Origin: Flavobacteriales bacterium UBA4474
Lineage (GTDB): Bacteria; Bacteroidota; Bacteroidia; Flavobacteriales_D; Sanyastnellaceae
Assembly: GCA_002389295.1 (NCBI GenBank)
Contig: DGOE01000175.1
Coordinates: 1-9,175, forward strand
Direction: 5' to 3'
DNA length: 9,175 nucleotides
The notes below the pieces were generated by a model. It ran no database searches, was not told the DNA's origin, and saw nothing but the letters and a program-made list of their open reading frames with translations. Shown here piece by piece: positions 1-8,300 of the stretch. Every line of letters begins with the position of its first letter. Within the stretch, counting starts at the first letter, position 1. The position numbers and the translations under genes were made by a program.

Positions 1-368
1 TGCCGTTCTCATGTCAAGGACTGCGTTCAATGCGACATGTGCTGGTCATTGTACAGCAAGTCGCTGTGTGGAGTTCAGATCGCTTTGATGCGCTCATGCT
101 TGGACTGATCAAGGTTCGCCCACGTGTCTTTGAACGCGTGAATTTCAGGCGCTGGGCGACCGTTCAAATTTTCGCGTATTTCTCGGCACTTGGCCAATGG
201 CCGGGAATTCGGCAAAATTTGAAAGCGTCCATGACATCCGGACTTGTGTCTCCTGGGGCGGTATGGCACAATGAAGCGTCTTGCGCGCCTCCTCTCTGTT
301 GCCTTGATCAGGGACATTTGGTGGCCCCCTGCCCTCTGCACTGTTTTACATAATGTAGAGTTTGGGGC
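1..368. other. Stretch with no supported gene
   Basis: I see no gene here that I would defend. A plus-strand frame is open from the window edge to a stop at 351-353, and a minus-strand frame spans 75-341. Neither gives a recognisable domain, signal peptide or family motif, and they overlap each other almost completely. The plus-strand frame could be the tail of a gene starting outside the window, but its Cys/Pro/His-rich C-terminal end argues against this. An 11-base perfect palindrome, TACATAATGTA, lies at 347-357. No tRNA-like T-arm or cloverleaf was found on either strand. Confidence 0.5.
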
Positions 369-399
369 AAAAAGAAAGCCGGACCAAAGGCCCGGCTTT
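369..399 (-). terminator. Rho-independent terminator of the T9SS cargo gene
   Basis: Read on the minus strand, an 8-bp stem (AAAGCCGG pairing with CCGGCTTT, 375-382 with 392-399) is extended by two inner G-C pairs after one mismatch, with a 3-base loop at 386-388. It is followed on the minus strand by C and then five T (373-369). It begins 20 bases after the stop codon of the minus-strand gene at 420-1388, which is the usual place for an intrinsic terminator. The plus-strand side lacks an equally good T tract, so I read it as acting on the minus strand. Confidence 0.85.
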
Positions 400-419
400 C
401 CAAGATGTTTGAAGAAGGA

Positions 420-1388
420 TTACTTCTTGACGATCATGTTCGTCGCAGCAGAGAAATCTTTGTGTGCAACGCTCAAGGTGTAGGCGCCAGCTGCGAGGCT
501 GTGCTTGACCATGATGCGGTTGCCACCGATGATGTTTCCACTGTTCATCTCCTGAGAGATAACGGTCTTTCCTGTCATGTCCATGACTTCAACAATCATG
601 TTGTCAGATCCGAGGTTGAGCTCCTGATCGAACTGAATGCTGAAGTGGCCTTCGAACACGGGGTTAGGGAACACGTTCCACTGGCTGTTCTCCAAGCTGA
701 AGAGCTCTGCCATTGGGCCGTTGTCCGTTGCGAACTCGCAATTGCCATTGTCGTAAGTAGCGTCGCTGGCGTAGTTGCTGGCATCAGGGTTGGTGCAACC
801 AAACACTTCTGCGTCCGTCGTTGTGAAAGTGACGTCGTAGTCGCGCCAGGTCTCCCCGTCAGGGGTCCAGCCTTGCATGTTCAGCGTGCCAGTGGCGACA
901 CCGTCTGTGGTGATTTGCATCAAGAGGACGAGGTTGCGGGCATCAGCCACGGCGCGCACATCCGTCGGAACGACAAACCAAGCTCCATCGACAACTTCGA
1001 GTGCACCGCCTTCATTGAAGGAAGCGAAATCGATGCCAATGTTCCACAGGTTGTTATTGCTGCTGTTTTCAGCACCAACGGTTACCCAGCTGTCAAAAGC
1101 GAGGGTCTCGTCGATTCCGACTACAGCTTCGTTAACGTCAATAGTAGAAGCACCACCAAGTTGATTTTGGTAGATGTCACCAGTACTCGTCACGTTGAGG
1201 AGGTGTTCCCCATCGGCGAATATGGCGTGAAGGCTGTGTTGGCTCGAGGGCAACTCAGCGTAAATACGGTAGGTGTTGCCGTTAACGGCTCCACCATTGT
1301 CAACAGCTTGTACTACAAGCTGAACATTGCTGGCGGCGGCGGAAAAGCCGAATACGACAGCTGCGGTTAATGCGAACAAATTCTTCAT
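420..1388 (-). CDS. Secreted protein with T9SS type A C-terminal sorting domain
   Basis: A 322-residue protein predicted to be exported by Sec and then moved across the outer membrane by the type IX secretion system. Residues 1-20 form a signal peptide (Lys at 3, hydrophobic core, Ala-Ala-Ala-Ser before the likely cleavage). Residues 21-190 are a beta-rich, Asn/Asp/Thr-rich region with no family I can name; Asn and Trp residues cluster around 108-116. Residues 197-217 carry the flavobacterial motif that starts Gly-Cys-Thr-Asn-Pro and ends at Cys217, with Asn-Tyr at 205-206; C198 and C217 probably form a disulfide. Residues 236-322 are the sorting domain: NVFPNP at 238-243, a Met-Asp-Met-Thr-Gly-Lys turn at 269-274, an Ala-Gly-Ala-Tyr-Thr-Leu strand at 300-305, and a terminal IVKK. 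The ATG at 1388-1386 is the first in frame and gives a well-formed signal peptide. The gene has its own terminator and is divergent from the paaZ cluster. The function of the mature part (adhesin, enzyme or structural) is unknown; the export route is the confident part. Confidence 0.9.
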   Translation of the reverse strand: MKNLFALTAAVVFGFSAAASNVQLVVQAVDNGGAVNGNTYRIYAELPSSQHSLHAIFADGEHLLNVTSTGDIYQNQLGGASTIDVNEAVVGIDETLAFDSWVTVGAENSSNNNLWNIGIDFASFNEGGALEVVDGAWFVVPTDVRAVADARNLVLLMQITTDGVATGTLNMQGWTPDGETWRDYDVTFTTTDAEVFGCTNPDASNYASDATYDNGNCEFATDNGPMAELFSLENSQWNVFPNPVFEGHFSIQFDQELNLGSDNMIVEVMDMTGKTVISQEMNSGNIIGGNRIMVKHSLAAGAYTLSVAHKDFSAATNMIVKK

Positions 1389-1438
1389 GTTCAGATGATT
1401 AGAGATTCAAAGTCTAGAGGAGGCAAAACAAATCTTTC

Positions 1439-1470
1439 CTAAGATAGCGGTTTTTCCCTGTCTAAGAAAG
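1439..1470. repeat. Pair of 9-base direct repeats CTAAGA(T/A)AG
   Basis: CTAAGATAG at 1439-1447 and CTAAGAAAG at 1462-1470 differ at one base and start 23 bases apart, close to two helical turns. The second copy abuts the dyad at 1470. Such spacing suits a dimeric or tandem-binding regulator, but two short copies in an AT-rich intergenic region could arise by chance. Confidence 0.3.
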
Positions 1471-1488
1471 AATTCTGTCGACGAATTC
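1470..1488. promoter_or_regulatory. Near-palindromic dyad, possible operator
   Basis: The sequence gaattctgtcgacgaattc is an inverted repeat: two GAATTC half-sites flank a self-complementary GTCGAC core, with a single unpaired T at 1476. It lies 41 bases upstream of the paaZ start and 81 bases upstream of the divergent gene, where a regulator of either transcript could bind. It consists of six-base palindromes that also occur by chance, so this is a candidate only. The regulator is unknown. Confidence 0.3.
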
Positions 1489-1529
1489 ATGTTTTCTTCA
1501 TCTCTGAGAATCTTTTCTTTGCCATCGAA

Positions 1530-3578
1530 ATGAGGTTACTCGACAATTACATCGCTGGACAATGGATTCCGGCGGGTCCCAACCCTACCCTCCTACTCAA
1601 TGCCGTGAATGGCGATCCAGTAGCCGGTGCGGATTCTTCAAACATAGATATGGCGCAGGCTTTTGCCTATGCGCGGTCCACTGGTGGGGAGAAGTTGCGG
1701 CGCATGACATTCCAGCAACGGGGCCTCATGCTCAAGGCCTTGGCTCTGCATTTAATGGAGCAAAAAGAAGAATTCTACAAGTGGAGTACCCACACGGGCG
1801 CCACGCGTGCCGATGCTTGGATTGACGTTGAGGGGGGAATTGGCACATTGTTCGCCTATGCCAGCATGCGCAAGCAGCTGCCCGACCTCCCCTACTTGGT
1901 GGATGGCGATCCAGCCTTGTTGTCAAGGGAGGGCTCCTTTATAGGTCACCACATCGGGGTACCGAAGCGCGGTGTCGCCGTGCACATCAATGCCTACAAC
2001 TTCCCGATTTGGGGAATGTTGGAGAAAATCAGTGTCAACCTGCTTGCCGGCGTGCCCGCGATTGTGAAGCCAGCGACATTGACTTCATATGTGGCCCATG
2101 CCATGGTCAAGGAAATTGTGGCGTCGGGCATTTTGCCTGAGGGCGCGCTTCAACTTGTATGTGGGAGCGCCCGGGACATCCTCGACCACGTGGGCTTTGA
2201 GGATGTGGTCACCTTTACTGGATCTGCCGAGACGGGCTTGAAATTGAAGTCTCATCCGCGGATTCTTGCGGAGAATGTGCCATTCAACCTCGAGGCCGAC
2301 TCGTTAAATAGCCTCGTGCTCGGGCCTGACGCTGATGTCGGTAGCGCGGAGTTCGACCTGTTCATCAAAGAGCTTCGCAAGGAGTTGACCATCAAATGCG
2401 GGCAACGGTGCACGGCGGTGCGCCGCGCCATGGTGCCTTCAGACAGGCTCGAGGCTGTGCGGGATGCTTTGCGCAGCCAATTGGAGCGCGTGCCGATGGG
2501 CGACCCCGCAGTGGAAGGGGTGCGCATGGGCGCCTTGGCGGGGATGGAACAGCGCGGTGAAGTGGAGCGTGCTGTATCGCGCCTGGAAGAAGAAGCAGAG
2601 ACCTTGCTGGCTTTTGATGCGCCAGAGTTGATGGGGGCAAATTGGGATGCTGGGGCATTTTATGCGCCCCGGGTGTTGACGCATGCGCGGCCGTTAGAAG
2701 CCGTCAAAGTGCACGAGATCGAGCCGTTTGGGCCGGTTTCTTGTGTTTTGCCTTACGATGGTATCGAAGACGCGATTGCGCTGACCCACATGGGCAAGGG
2801 GTCCTTGTGTTGCAGCATTGTCACTGCCGACGAGGCCATCGCGCGGCAATTCGTTGTGGAAGCGGCGACGCACCACGGGCGTATTCTGGTGTTGAACGCC
2901 GCCTGTGCAAAGGAGAGTACAGGCCACGGCAGTCCGATGCCCCAATTGGTGCACGGCGGTCCCGGACGTGCCGGCGGCGGCGAGGAAATGGGCGGTCTGC
3001 GCGGGCTGAATCATTACCTCCAACGCACGGCCATCCAAGGCCATCCCGATATGATCACCGCCATCACGCAGCGACACCAGCCCGGTGCGTCCCGGCCAGA
3101 ATCGCCTGTTCATCCGTTCAGGCTGCATTTCGAAGACCAGGAGGTGGGCATGACGTTTACCACGCACCGGCACACCGTGACCGAGGCGGACATCGTCAAT
3201 TTTGCCAATGTCTCGGGCGACCATTTTTATGCCCACGTGGATGAAACCGCACTGGAGGGCACCATTTTCGAAGGAAGGGTGGCCCACGGCTATTGGGTGC
3301 TGTCCAAGGCGGCTGGGATGTTTGTGGAGCCCCACAAGGGGCCTGTCTTGTTGAATTACGGTCTGGAATCCTGCCGTTTTACCAAACCGGTCTACCCTGG
3401 CATGACCATCGGCGTGCAGTTGACGGTCGAAGAAAAGGTGCAGCAAGAGAAACGGGGTGACGACGATGTGCTCAAGGGCATCGTCAAGTTCAAGGTGGAT
3501 GTCACCGATGAGACGGGCGAAACCGTGGCCATCGCGACCATTTTGACCATGGTGGCCAACCGTCCGGTCAGCGCGTGA
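1530..3578 (+). CDS. paaZ: PaaZ: bifunctional oxepin-CoA hydrolase / 3-oxo-5,6-dehydrosuberyl-CoA semialdehyde dehydrogenase
   Basis: A cytoplasmic enzyme of aerobic phenylacetate degradation. In the known family the MaoC-type domain hydrolytically opens oxepin-CoA and the aldehyde dehydrogenase domain oxidises the resulting semialdehyde with NADP+. At 682 residues it matches the two-domain E. coli protein (about 681). Residues 1-510 are the dehydrogenase: a cofactor segment around 150-182 with Lys180, Gly-Ser-Ala-Glu-Thr-Gly at 231-236, a catalytic-type Glu255 in NLEADS, nucleophile Cys294 in CGQRCT (290-295), and EPFGP at 398-402. The Gly-rich PaaZ segment follows at 475-493. Residues 525-680 are the hydratase: SGDHFYAH at 562-569 supplies the Asp564/His569 pair (Asp-x4-His), followed by VAHGYW (584-589). 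Both active sites look intact. The ATG at 1530 gives the N-terminus expected of the family. No paaA-E, paaG, paaJ or paaK is in the window. The 3' end overlaps the next gene by four bases. Residue roles are by analogy with E. coli PaaZ. Confidence 0.95.
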   Translation: MRLLDNYIAGQWIPAGPNPTLLLNAVNGDPVAGADSSNIDMAQAFAYARSTGGEKLRRMTFQQRGLMLKALALHLMEQKEEFYKWSTHTGATRADAWIDVEGGIGTLFAYASMRKQLPDLPYLVDGDPALLSREGSFIGHHIGVPKRGVAVHINAYNFPIWGMLEKISVNLLAGVPAIVKPATLTSYVAHAMVKEIVASGILPEGALQLVCGSARDILDHVGFEDVVTFTGSAETGLKLKSHPRILAENVPFNLEADSLNSLVLGPDADVGSAEFDLFIKELRKELTIKCGQRCTAVRRAMVPSDRLEAVRDALRSQLERVPMGDPAVEGVRMGALAGMEQRGEVERAVSRLEEEAETLLAFDAPELMGANWDAGAFYAPRVLTHARPLEAVKVHEIEPFGPVSCVLPYDGIEDAIALTHMGKGSLCCSIVTADEAIARQFVVEAATHHGRILVLNAACAKESTGHGSPMPQLVHGGPGRAGGGEEMGGLRGLNHYLQRTAIQGHPDMITAITQRHQPGASRPESPVHPFRLHFEDQEVGMTFTTHRHTVTEADIVNFANVSGDHFYAHVDETALEGTIFEGRVAHGYWVLSKAAGMFVEPHKGPVLLNYGLESCRFTKPVYPGMTIGVQLTVEEKVQQEKRGDDDVLKGIVKFKVDVTDETGETVAIATILTMVANRPVSA

Positions 3579-4762
3579 TCAGGTTTGTCGCTGTCCTGTC
3601 GCGCCCTTTGGGGCTGGCTGTTTGGTTTTTGACCGCATGGGGCGCGGCCGCGGGCCAGTCTTTTGTCGGCCAAGCGGCCAAGCGACAGGATGTGCGGGTG
3701 TTGGATTCCCTTGTTTTGAGTGGCATGGGCGGAGCGAACCATTCACTGGAGGGGTTGGCTTCGCGGGATGCTTTGATTGAATTGATGATGTCGGGAGACA
3801 GCACGCCGCATGTGGCGTGGGGGCTGGCGCTGCACCGGTGGATTCGTTCGGCAGGTGATGCCCACCTGAGGGTCAGGTTTGATTTGGCGGCCGCAGAGCG
3901 CCTGGAATGCGCCTTGCCGCCCGCCATGGAATTGTTGGATCCAAACGGTCCGTGGGCTGGTTTTGGGCCCGGGTTGGATGTGGCGGCTTCAGCGCGGCAT
4001 GCCTGGCTCACGCGCACGTGGCCTTGGGTTGGTGAGCTGGGCGGCTGCAGTGAAGCGGCGTTGTCCGCCCCCCTTGAGCCCATCGCGGAGGGTGCGAAAC
4101 AAGCGCCTGCGGTGGATAAGGCGGGCAAGGCGGGTATGGCTGTTGTGGAGCAAGAACAATACGTGCATTGGACAGTGGGCAGCTTTGGCGCAGGGTCCGA
4201 TCGGGCATTTCGCCGGGCTTTTCGAAAAAGCCGAAGGCAGGTGAGGCAATCGGGATTGCCCATACTGCTTGATCTCAGGGGAAACCTCGGTGGCTACCGC
4301 ACCCGCCGACATGCTGTATTGCATGCATTGGTGGCCCCTAGCCGCTGGCCCCAAGAATGGGACCGGAAGTGGGGTGACAAGGATGCCAAAATGGAAGAGG
4401 TGCCGCCCATGCCGGCTGTCAAGACGTCCCGTCGGATGGAGGCGCCCCTGGCGGTTGTGGTGGACGGGTTGAGTTTCAGTGCTTCCCTCCTGCTTGTGGA
4501 TGCGCTCAACTTTGCGGACCGCGCGAAAGTCTTTGGGTGCGCACCGTTGGGCCAGCCGGGTGGATGTTCCGGCTCTCCAACACCGCATACTTTGCCCGGG
4601 TCAATGTGGCGTGTGGATGTGCCCCAAAGGGCGTCTTTTATTGGTTTAAATATCTCACCTGTAAGTCATTATGGTCTTTCTGGTGCAGTGGTGTCTGATG
4701 TGCCAGGTGTGATGGTGGAAGAAGCCGTGTGGTGGTTGTGCACCCAAGTGCCGGCCCCTTGA
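3575..4762 (+). CDS. Secreted S41-peptidase-like protein, activity uncertain
   Basis: A 395-residue protein with an N-terminal signal peptide (hydrophobic run about 12-26, likely cleavage near Ala-Gly-Gln at 26-28), so it acts in the periplasm or outside. Two segments resemble the S41 (C-terminal processing / tricorn-like) serine peptidase core. One is PILLDLRGNLGG at 229-240, matching the family's strand followed by Arg-Gly-Asn-x-Gly-Gly. The other is PLAVVVDGLSFSAS at 291-304, where Ser302 aligns with the nucleophile. The later Gly-Gln-Pro-Gly-Gly (326-330) sits where many S41 proteins have a Gly-Glu-x-Thr-Gly turn. I see no PDZ domain, no Lys at the Ctp dyad position, and Leu where many members have Glu soon after the nucleophile. 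It could be a divergent S41 peptidase or a non-catalytic relative. Its GTG start lies in the GTGA overlap with the paaZ stop, implying translational coupling; it is the start that gives a good signal peptide. S41 assignment is from motif reading only. Confidence 0.7.
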   Translation: MIRFVAVLSRPLGLAVWFLTAWGAAAGQSFVGQAAKRQDVRVLDSLVLSGMGGANHSLEGLASRDALIELMMSGDSTPHVAWGLALHRWIRSAGDAHLRVRFDLAAAERLECALPPAMELLDPNGPWAGFGPGLDVAASARHAWLTRTWPWVGELGGCSEAALSAPLEPIAEGAKQAPAVDKAGKAGMAVVEQEQYVHWTVGSFGAGSDRAFRRAFRKSRRQVRQSGLPILLDLRGNLGGYRTRRHAVLHALVAPSRWPQEWDRKWGDKDAKMEEVPPMPAVKTSRRMEAPLAVVVDGLSFSASLLLVDALNFADRAKVFGCAPLGQPGGCSGSPTPHTLPGSMWRVDVPQRASFIGLNISPVSHYGLSGAVVSDVPGVMVEEAVWWLCTQVPAP

Positions 4763-4779
4763 AGGTATTTTGCACGTTC

Positions 4780-5304
4780 ATGTCCAGTGCTGACAAACCC
4801 CAAACCAACCTGTGCCGCGTGGCCTTGCTGGCGCTGATGATGTCGGTTTATGGATGGACCGCACACGCTCAAGAGGGTGAGCTTTCGGGCGCTGAGGAGC
4901 GGATGTTGAAGGCCTTGATTGGCAAATTCTCGCCTTTGCCTTCAGTGGAACGGATTTGGACGGGTGCTTTTTATGCAGCTGCCCAAAAGACCGTCCGGCT
5001 CAAGGCATCGATCGATTCAGTGGAGCGCTCTGGAATCGATGAAACGCAGGTGCTGCTGCTGGTCGGGGCCTACCGCAAGGAGCTGCGCGTGGTCAAAGAG
5101 GACCGCAACGCGTTTGTAGCGGGGTTCCTGTCTCCCTTGGAGCAACTGTCGCTGGACAGTGTGCTTGCCCCCCCTGCCCCATCTATTCAGCATTTCGGAC
5201 TTCACGACCGATTGAAATGCCTGGTCTGCAAGAAGCCCGGTGAAGGGGCCATTTTTCCTTCCGGAGTGAAAAGCCCGGACCAACTGTTGATGCCAAAACA
5301 ATGA
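4780..5304 (+). CDS. Small exported protein of unknown function with a C-x-x-C pair
   Basis: I do not recognise a family. I chose the ATG at 4780 rather than the in-frame GTG at 4729, because the ATG begins 17 bases after the previous stop and gives a clean signal peptide (hydrophobic run about 12-24, Ala-His-Ala at 28-30 before the cleavage); the GTG start would add 17 residues inside the upstream gene. The protein has 174 residues, about 144 mature. Residues 33-125 look mostly helical with alternating charged and hydrophobic residues. A Pro-rich link (Ala-Pro-Pro-Ala-Pro, 130-134) leads to a tail with CLVCKKP at 147-153. Cys147 and Cys150 are the only cysteines after the signal peptide, so they could form a disulfide, a redox pair or half of a metal site. 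There is no lipobox, so it should be soluble in the periplasm or secreted. Its stop overlaps the GH92 start by ATGA, so it is probably made alongside GH92. Confidence 0.75.
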   Translation: MSSADKPQTNLCRVALLALMMSVYGWTAHAQEGELSGAEERMLKALIGKFSPLPSVERIWTGAFYAAAQKTVRLKASIDSVERSGIDETQVLLLVGAYRKELRVVKEDRNAFVAGFLSPLEQLSLDSVLAPPAPSIQHFGLHDRLKCLVCKKPGEGAIFPSGVKSPDQLLMPKQ

Positions 5305-8300
5305 ACGCTTCCAACACCGCCTTTCGCCTCTTCTGTGGGTTCGGCTGCTCGCTGCTTTTGATGGCGGGATGCACGCCTGCCCATGTGCCCCTCTCCCATC
5401 AAGTGGATCCGTTCATCGGAACCGGGGGGCACGGCCACACCTACCCTGGGGCCACCGTGCCCTTTGGCATGGTGCAATTGAGCCCAGATACCCGATTGGA
5501 AGGCTGGGACGGTTGCGGTGGTTTCCACTTCACCGATGATGTGGTTTATGGATTCAGTCACACGCACCTTCAAGGAACCGGGGTCAGCGATTATGGCGAT
5601 GTGCTGATGATGCCCGCTGTAGGGCCTATGGATACAGGTCAAGTGTGGCGTGAGCGCTACCGCGATCGTTTTGTCCAAGGCAGCCAGAAAGCCCATGCGG
5701 GCTACTACCGCTGCCGTTTGGAACGCAGCGGGATCGATGTGGAGTTGACCGCTTCTGACCGGGTGGGATTTCATCGCTGGACGTTGGACGAGCGGGACAC
5801 CTTGCAGTTGGTCGTGGACCTGGCCCACCGGGATGACATCATCAATTACGGGATGTATCCCCTTGACGATTCCACCTTGGTGGGACAGCGCGTGTCGGAC
5901 AACTGGGCAGAGGAGCAGCACGTCTACTTTGCTATGCGGTTCAACCGGCCCTTTACGTGGTTGGATCAGATGGCAGAACTCCAGACTGAGGAGGTCGACG
6001 GGAACCTCGAGCAAGAGTTGACTTATGTACCTGTATTTAAACTGTTATTCAGTGATGTAGAGTCTGTAGAGTCTCGTGTTTCTTTGAGCTTTGTGGACAT
6101 CGAAGGGGCCGTGCGGAACCTCAATGAGGAGGCGCCACGCGCAGGGGGTTTTGATGCCGCGCGGGCGTCGGCTGAGGAGCGATGGAATGCGGCGTTGGGC
6201 CGGATCCAATTGGATGAACCTGATGCCGATGAACGGACAGTTTTTTACACCTCGCTTTACCACAGTTTGACTGTGCCCAACCTCGCGACCGATGTGGATG
6301 GGCGCTATCGGGGAACGGATTTGATGGTGCACCAAGCGCCAGAAAATGCCCCGCGCTACACGGTCTTTTCCCTGTGGGACACGTTTAGGGCCACCCATCC
6401 CCTGCTCAATGTGCTGGAGCCCGAGCGCACCGAAGTGTTCATCCAGAATTTCATCGGCATGCACGCGGAAGGGGGCAAACTCCCGATGTGGGAATTGGCT
6501 TCCAATTACACGGGCTGCATGATTGGTTATCACGCCGTTCCGGTGATCGCTGATGCCTGGGCGAAGGGCTTGCGGGGCTTTGATGCGGATGCTGCGCTAG
6601 AGGCCATGGTGGCTGTGGCGACGTCCGATGACCTGTCCAAACCCGTTTGGGACAGCTTGGGTTACCTCCCGCTCGAAAGGGAAAGCGAAAGCGTGTCCAA
6701 GACCCTCGAATACGCCTTTGACGATGCGTGCATTGCCCGCATGGCCCAGGGCATGGGGCGGATGGATGTGGCCGAGCGTTTTGGCCGTCGGGCGCAGGGT
6801 TGGCAGAATTTGTACCGCCCCCAAAGCGGATTCATACAGCCGAGGTACGGGGCTTCCTGGCGGGAGGCCTTCGACCCCACCGAGGTCACTTTTGAGTACA
6901 CGGAGGCCAATGGATGGCAGTACAACTTCTTTGTTCCGCACGACGTTTCTGGGCACATTGAGCGCATGGGTGGTCCGGCACCGTATGCCGCCATGTTGGA
7001 CAGCATGTTCACGGGATCGAGCAGGATGTCCGGTCGCCACCAAAGCGACATTACCGGCTTGATTGGGCAGTATGCCCATGGCAATGAGCCCTCCCACCAC
7101 ATGGCCTACCTCCCCTCTTTTGTGGGACACCCGGAGCGCACGCAACAACTGGTGGACAGCATTTGCGATGCGCTGTACACCCCCGAACCCGATGGCTTGA
7201 GTGGCAACGAGGATTGCGGACAGATGAGCAGCTGGTACATCTGGAGCGCATTGGGCCTGTATCCGGTGACGCCCGGTTCGGACCGCTATGTGTTGGGCAC
7301 GCCCCGGTTTGATCACGTAGAGTGGTCCTTGCCCAATGGACGGACATTGGAGGTGGTGGCCGATCGGGAATCGGAGGCGTCCATTTACCTCCACGGCATG
7401 ACACGCGATGGGCAGCCGGTGACGCGCAGTTGGGTGACCCACGATGAGTTGATGGCTGGCGGCACATGGGCGTTTGATGTGCGCGACGAACCGGTGGGGC
7501 CGGACGGATTTGGAAAGGCTCAGGATGCTTGGCCTGTGGAGGACTGGACCTTGGGCGACGACACTTTTGTGGCCGGGCCGTTTATCGATGCGCCGCGGAG
7601 TTATTCGGGGGACAGCATCACCGTCGCCACCGGCTGTGTGGATGCTGAGGCGCAAGTTTGGGTGCGCGTATTGGACGCAAAAGCCAACACTGCCGTGGCG
7701 ACGGAAGATTGGGCTGAGGCAGGCTTTGTGGAGTCTACAGGGACCGTGACAGTCAAGGGCACCCAAATCGTGCAGTTGGTGGCGGCCCGAGGGCCCCATT
7801 CCAGTGCCGTATTGTCTTCCCGGATTGCGCGTGTCAATCCCGATTACAGGGTGGACATAGGGTTTCCTTATGCCAATCAATATGCGGCGGGGGGCGACCG
7901 CGCCTTGATTGACGGCGTGATGGGCGAAGGAGCCGACTTCCGCACGGGGGACTGGCAGGGCTACCACGGCCACAGTGCAGTGGTGACCGTGGACCTGGGC
8001 AGTGTCCACGCGGTGAGCGAGATGAGCGTGGGGGTGTTGCAGGATGTCAACGCCTGGATTTGGGCGCCGAGCATGGTGGTGTGCCGCACGTCTCTCGATT
8101 CTGTCGAATTCGACCTCTACGGCAGCCGCGCGCCGGATTTTGACCCCTTGGATTACGAGACCCGCACTGAGCGGCTCTCGTTTGAAGGCAACCGACAGGC
8201 GCGCTACCTGCAATTGGAGTTGAGCCCATTCAACGGAGGAGAAATTCCCGATTGGCACCCCGGTCGTTTGAATCCCACCTGGGTCTTTGCTGATGAATTC

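Larger units (their letters stand above)
1389..1529. promoter_or_regulatory. Divergent intergenic region, probable promoters for both transcripts
   Basis: These 141 bases separate the starts of two divergent genes, so promoters for both should lie here. The region is much more AT-rich than the flanking genes. On the minus strand TAGACTTTG (1416 down to 1408) resembles the Bacteroidota -7 element TAnnTTTG with one extra base. TTTG words upstream (1432-1429 and 1427-1424) are closer than the usual -33 spacing of about 20 bases, so the match is imperfect. On the plus strand the only TTTG (1518-1521) lies just before the paaZ start and lacks the TA, so no convincing paaZ promoter is visible. No Shine-Dalgarno sequence precedes either start, which is normal for Bacteroidota. 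Confidence 0.45.

Noticed and set aside
75..341. Minus-strand 88-residue reading frame left of the terminator
   Set aside because: Its last 35 residues look somewhat protein-like, but the N-terminal half is Arg-rich without pattern, it has no family match I recognise, and it mirrors an equally poor plus-strand frame. Not enough to call a gene.
405..1370. Long plus-strand reading frame (321 residues) opposite the T9SS gene
   Set aside because: It is antisense to a gene with a clear signal peptide, sorting domain and terminator, and its translation shows no family motif. It is open as a by-product of the codon use on the minus strand.
2694..3446. Minus-strand reading frame of 250 residues inside paaZ
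   Set aside because: Antisense to the dehydrogenase end and MaoC domain of PaaZ, both well conserved on the plus strand.
4729..4779. Upstream GTG start for the small exported protein
   Set aside because: It would overlap the S41-like gene by 34 bases and place 17 extra residues before an otherwise standard signal peptide; the ATG at 4780 fits better.
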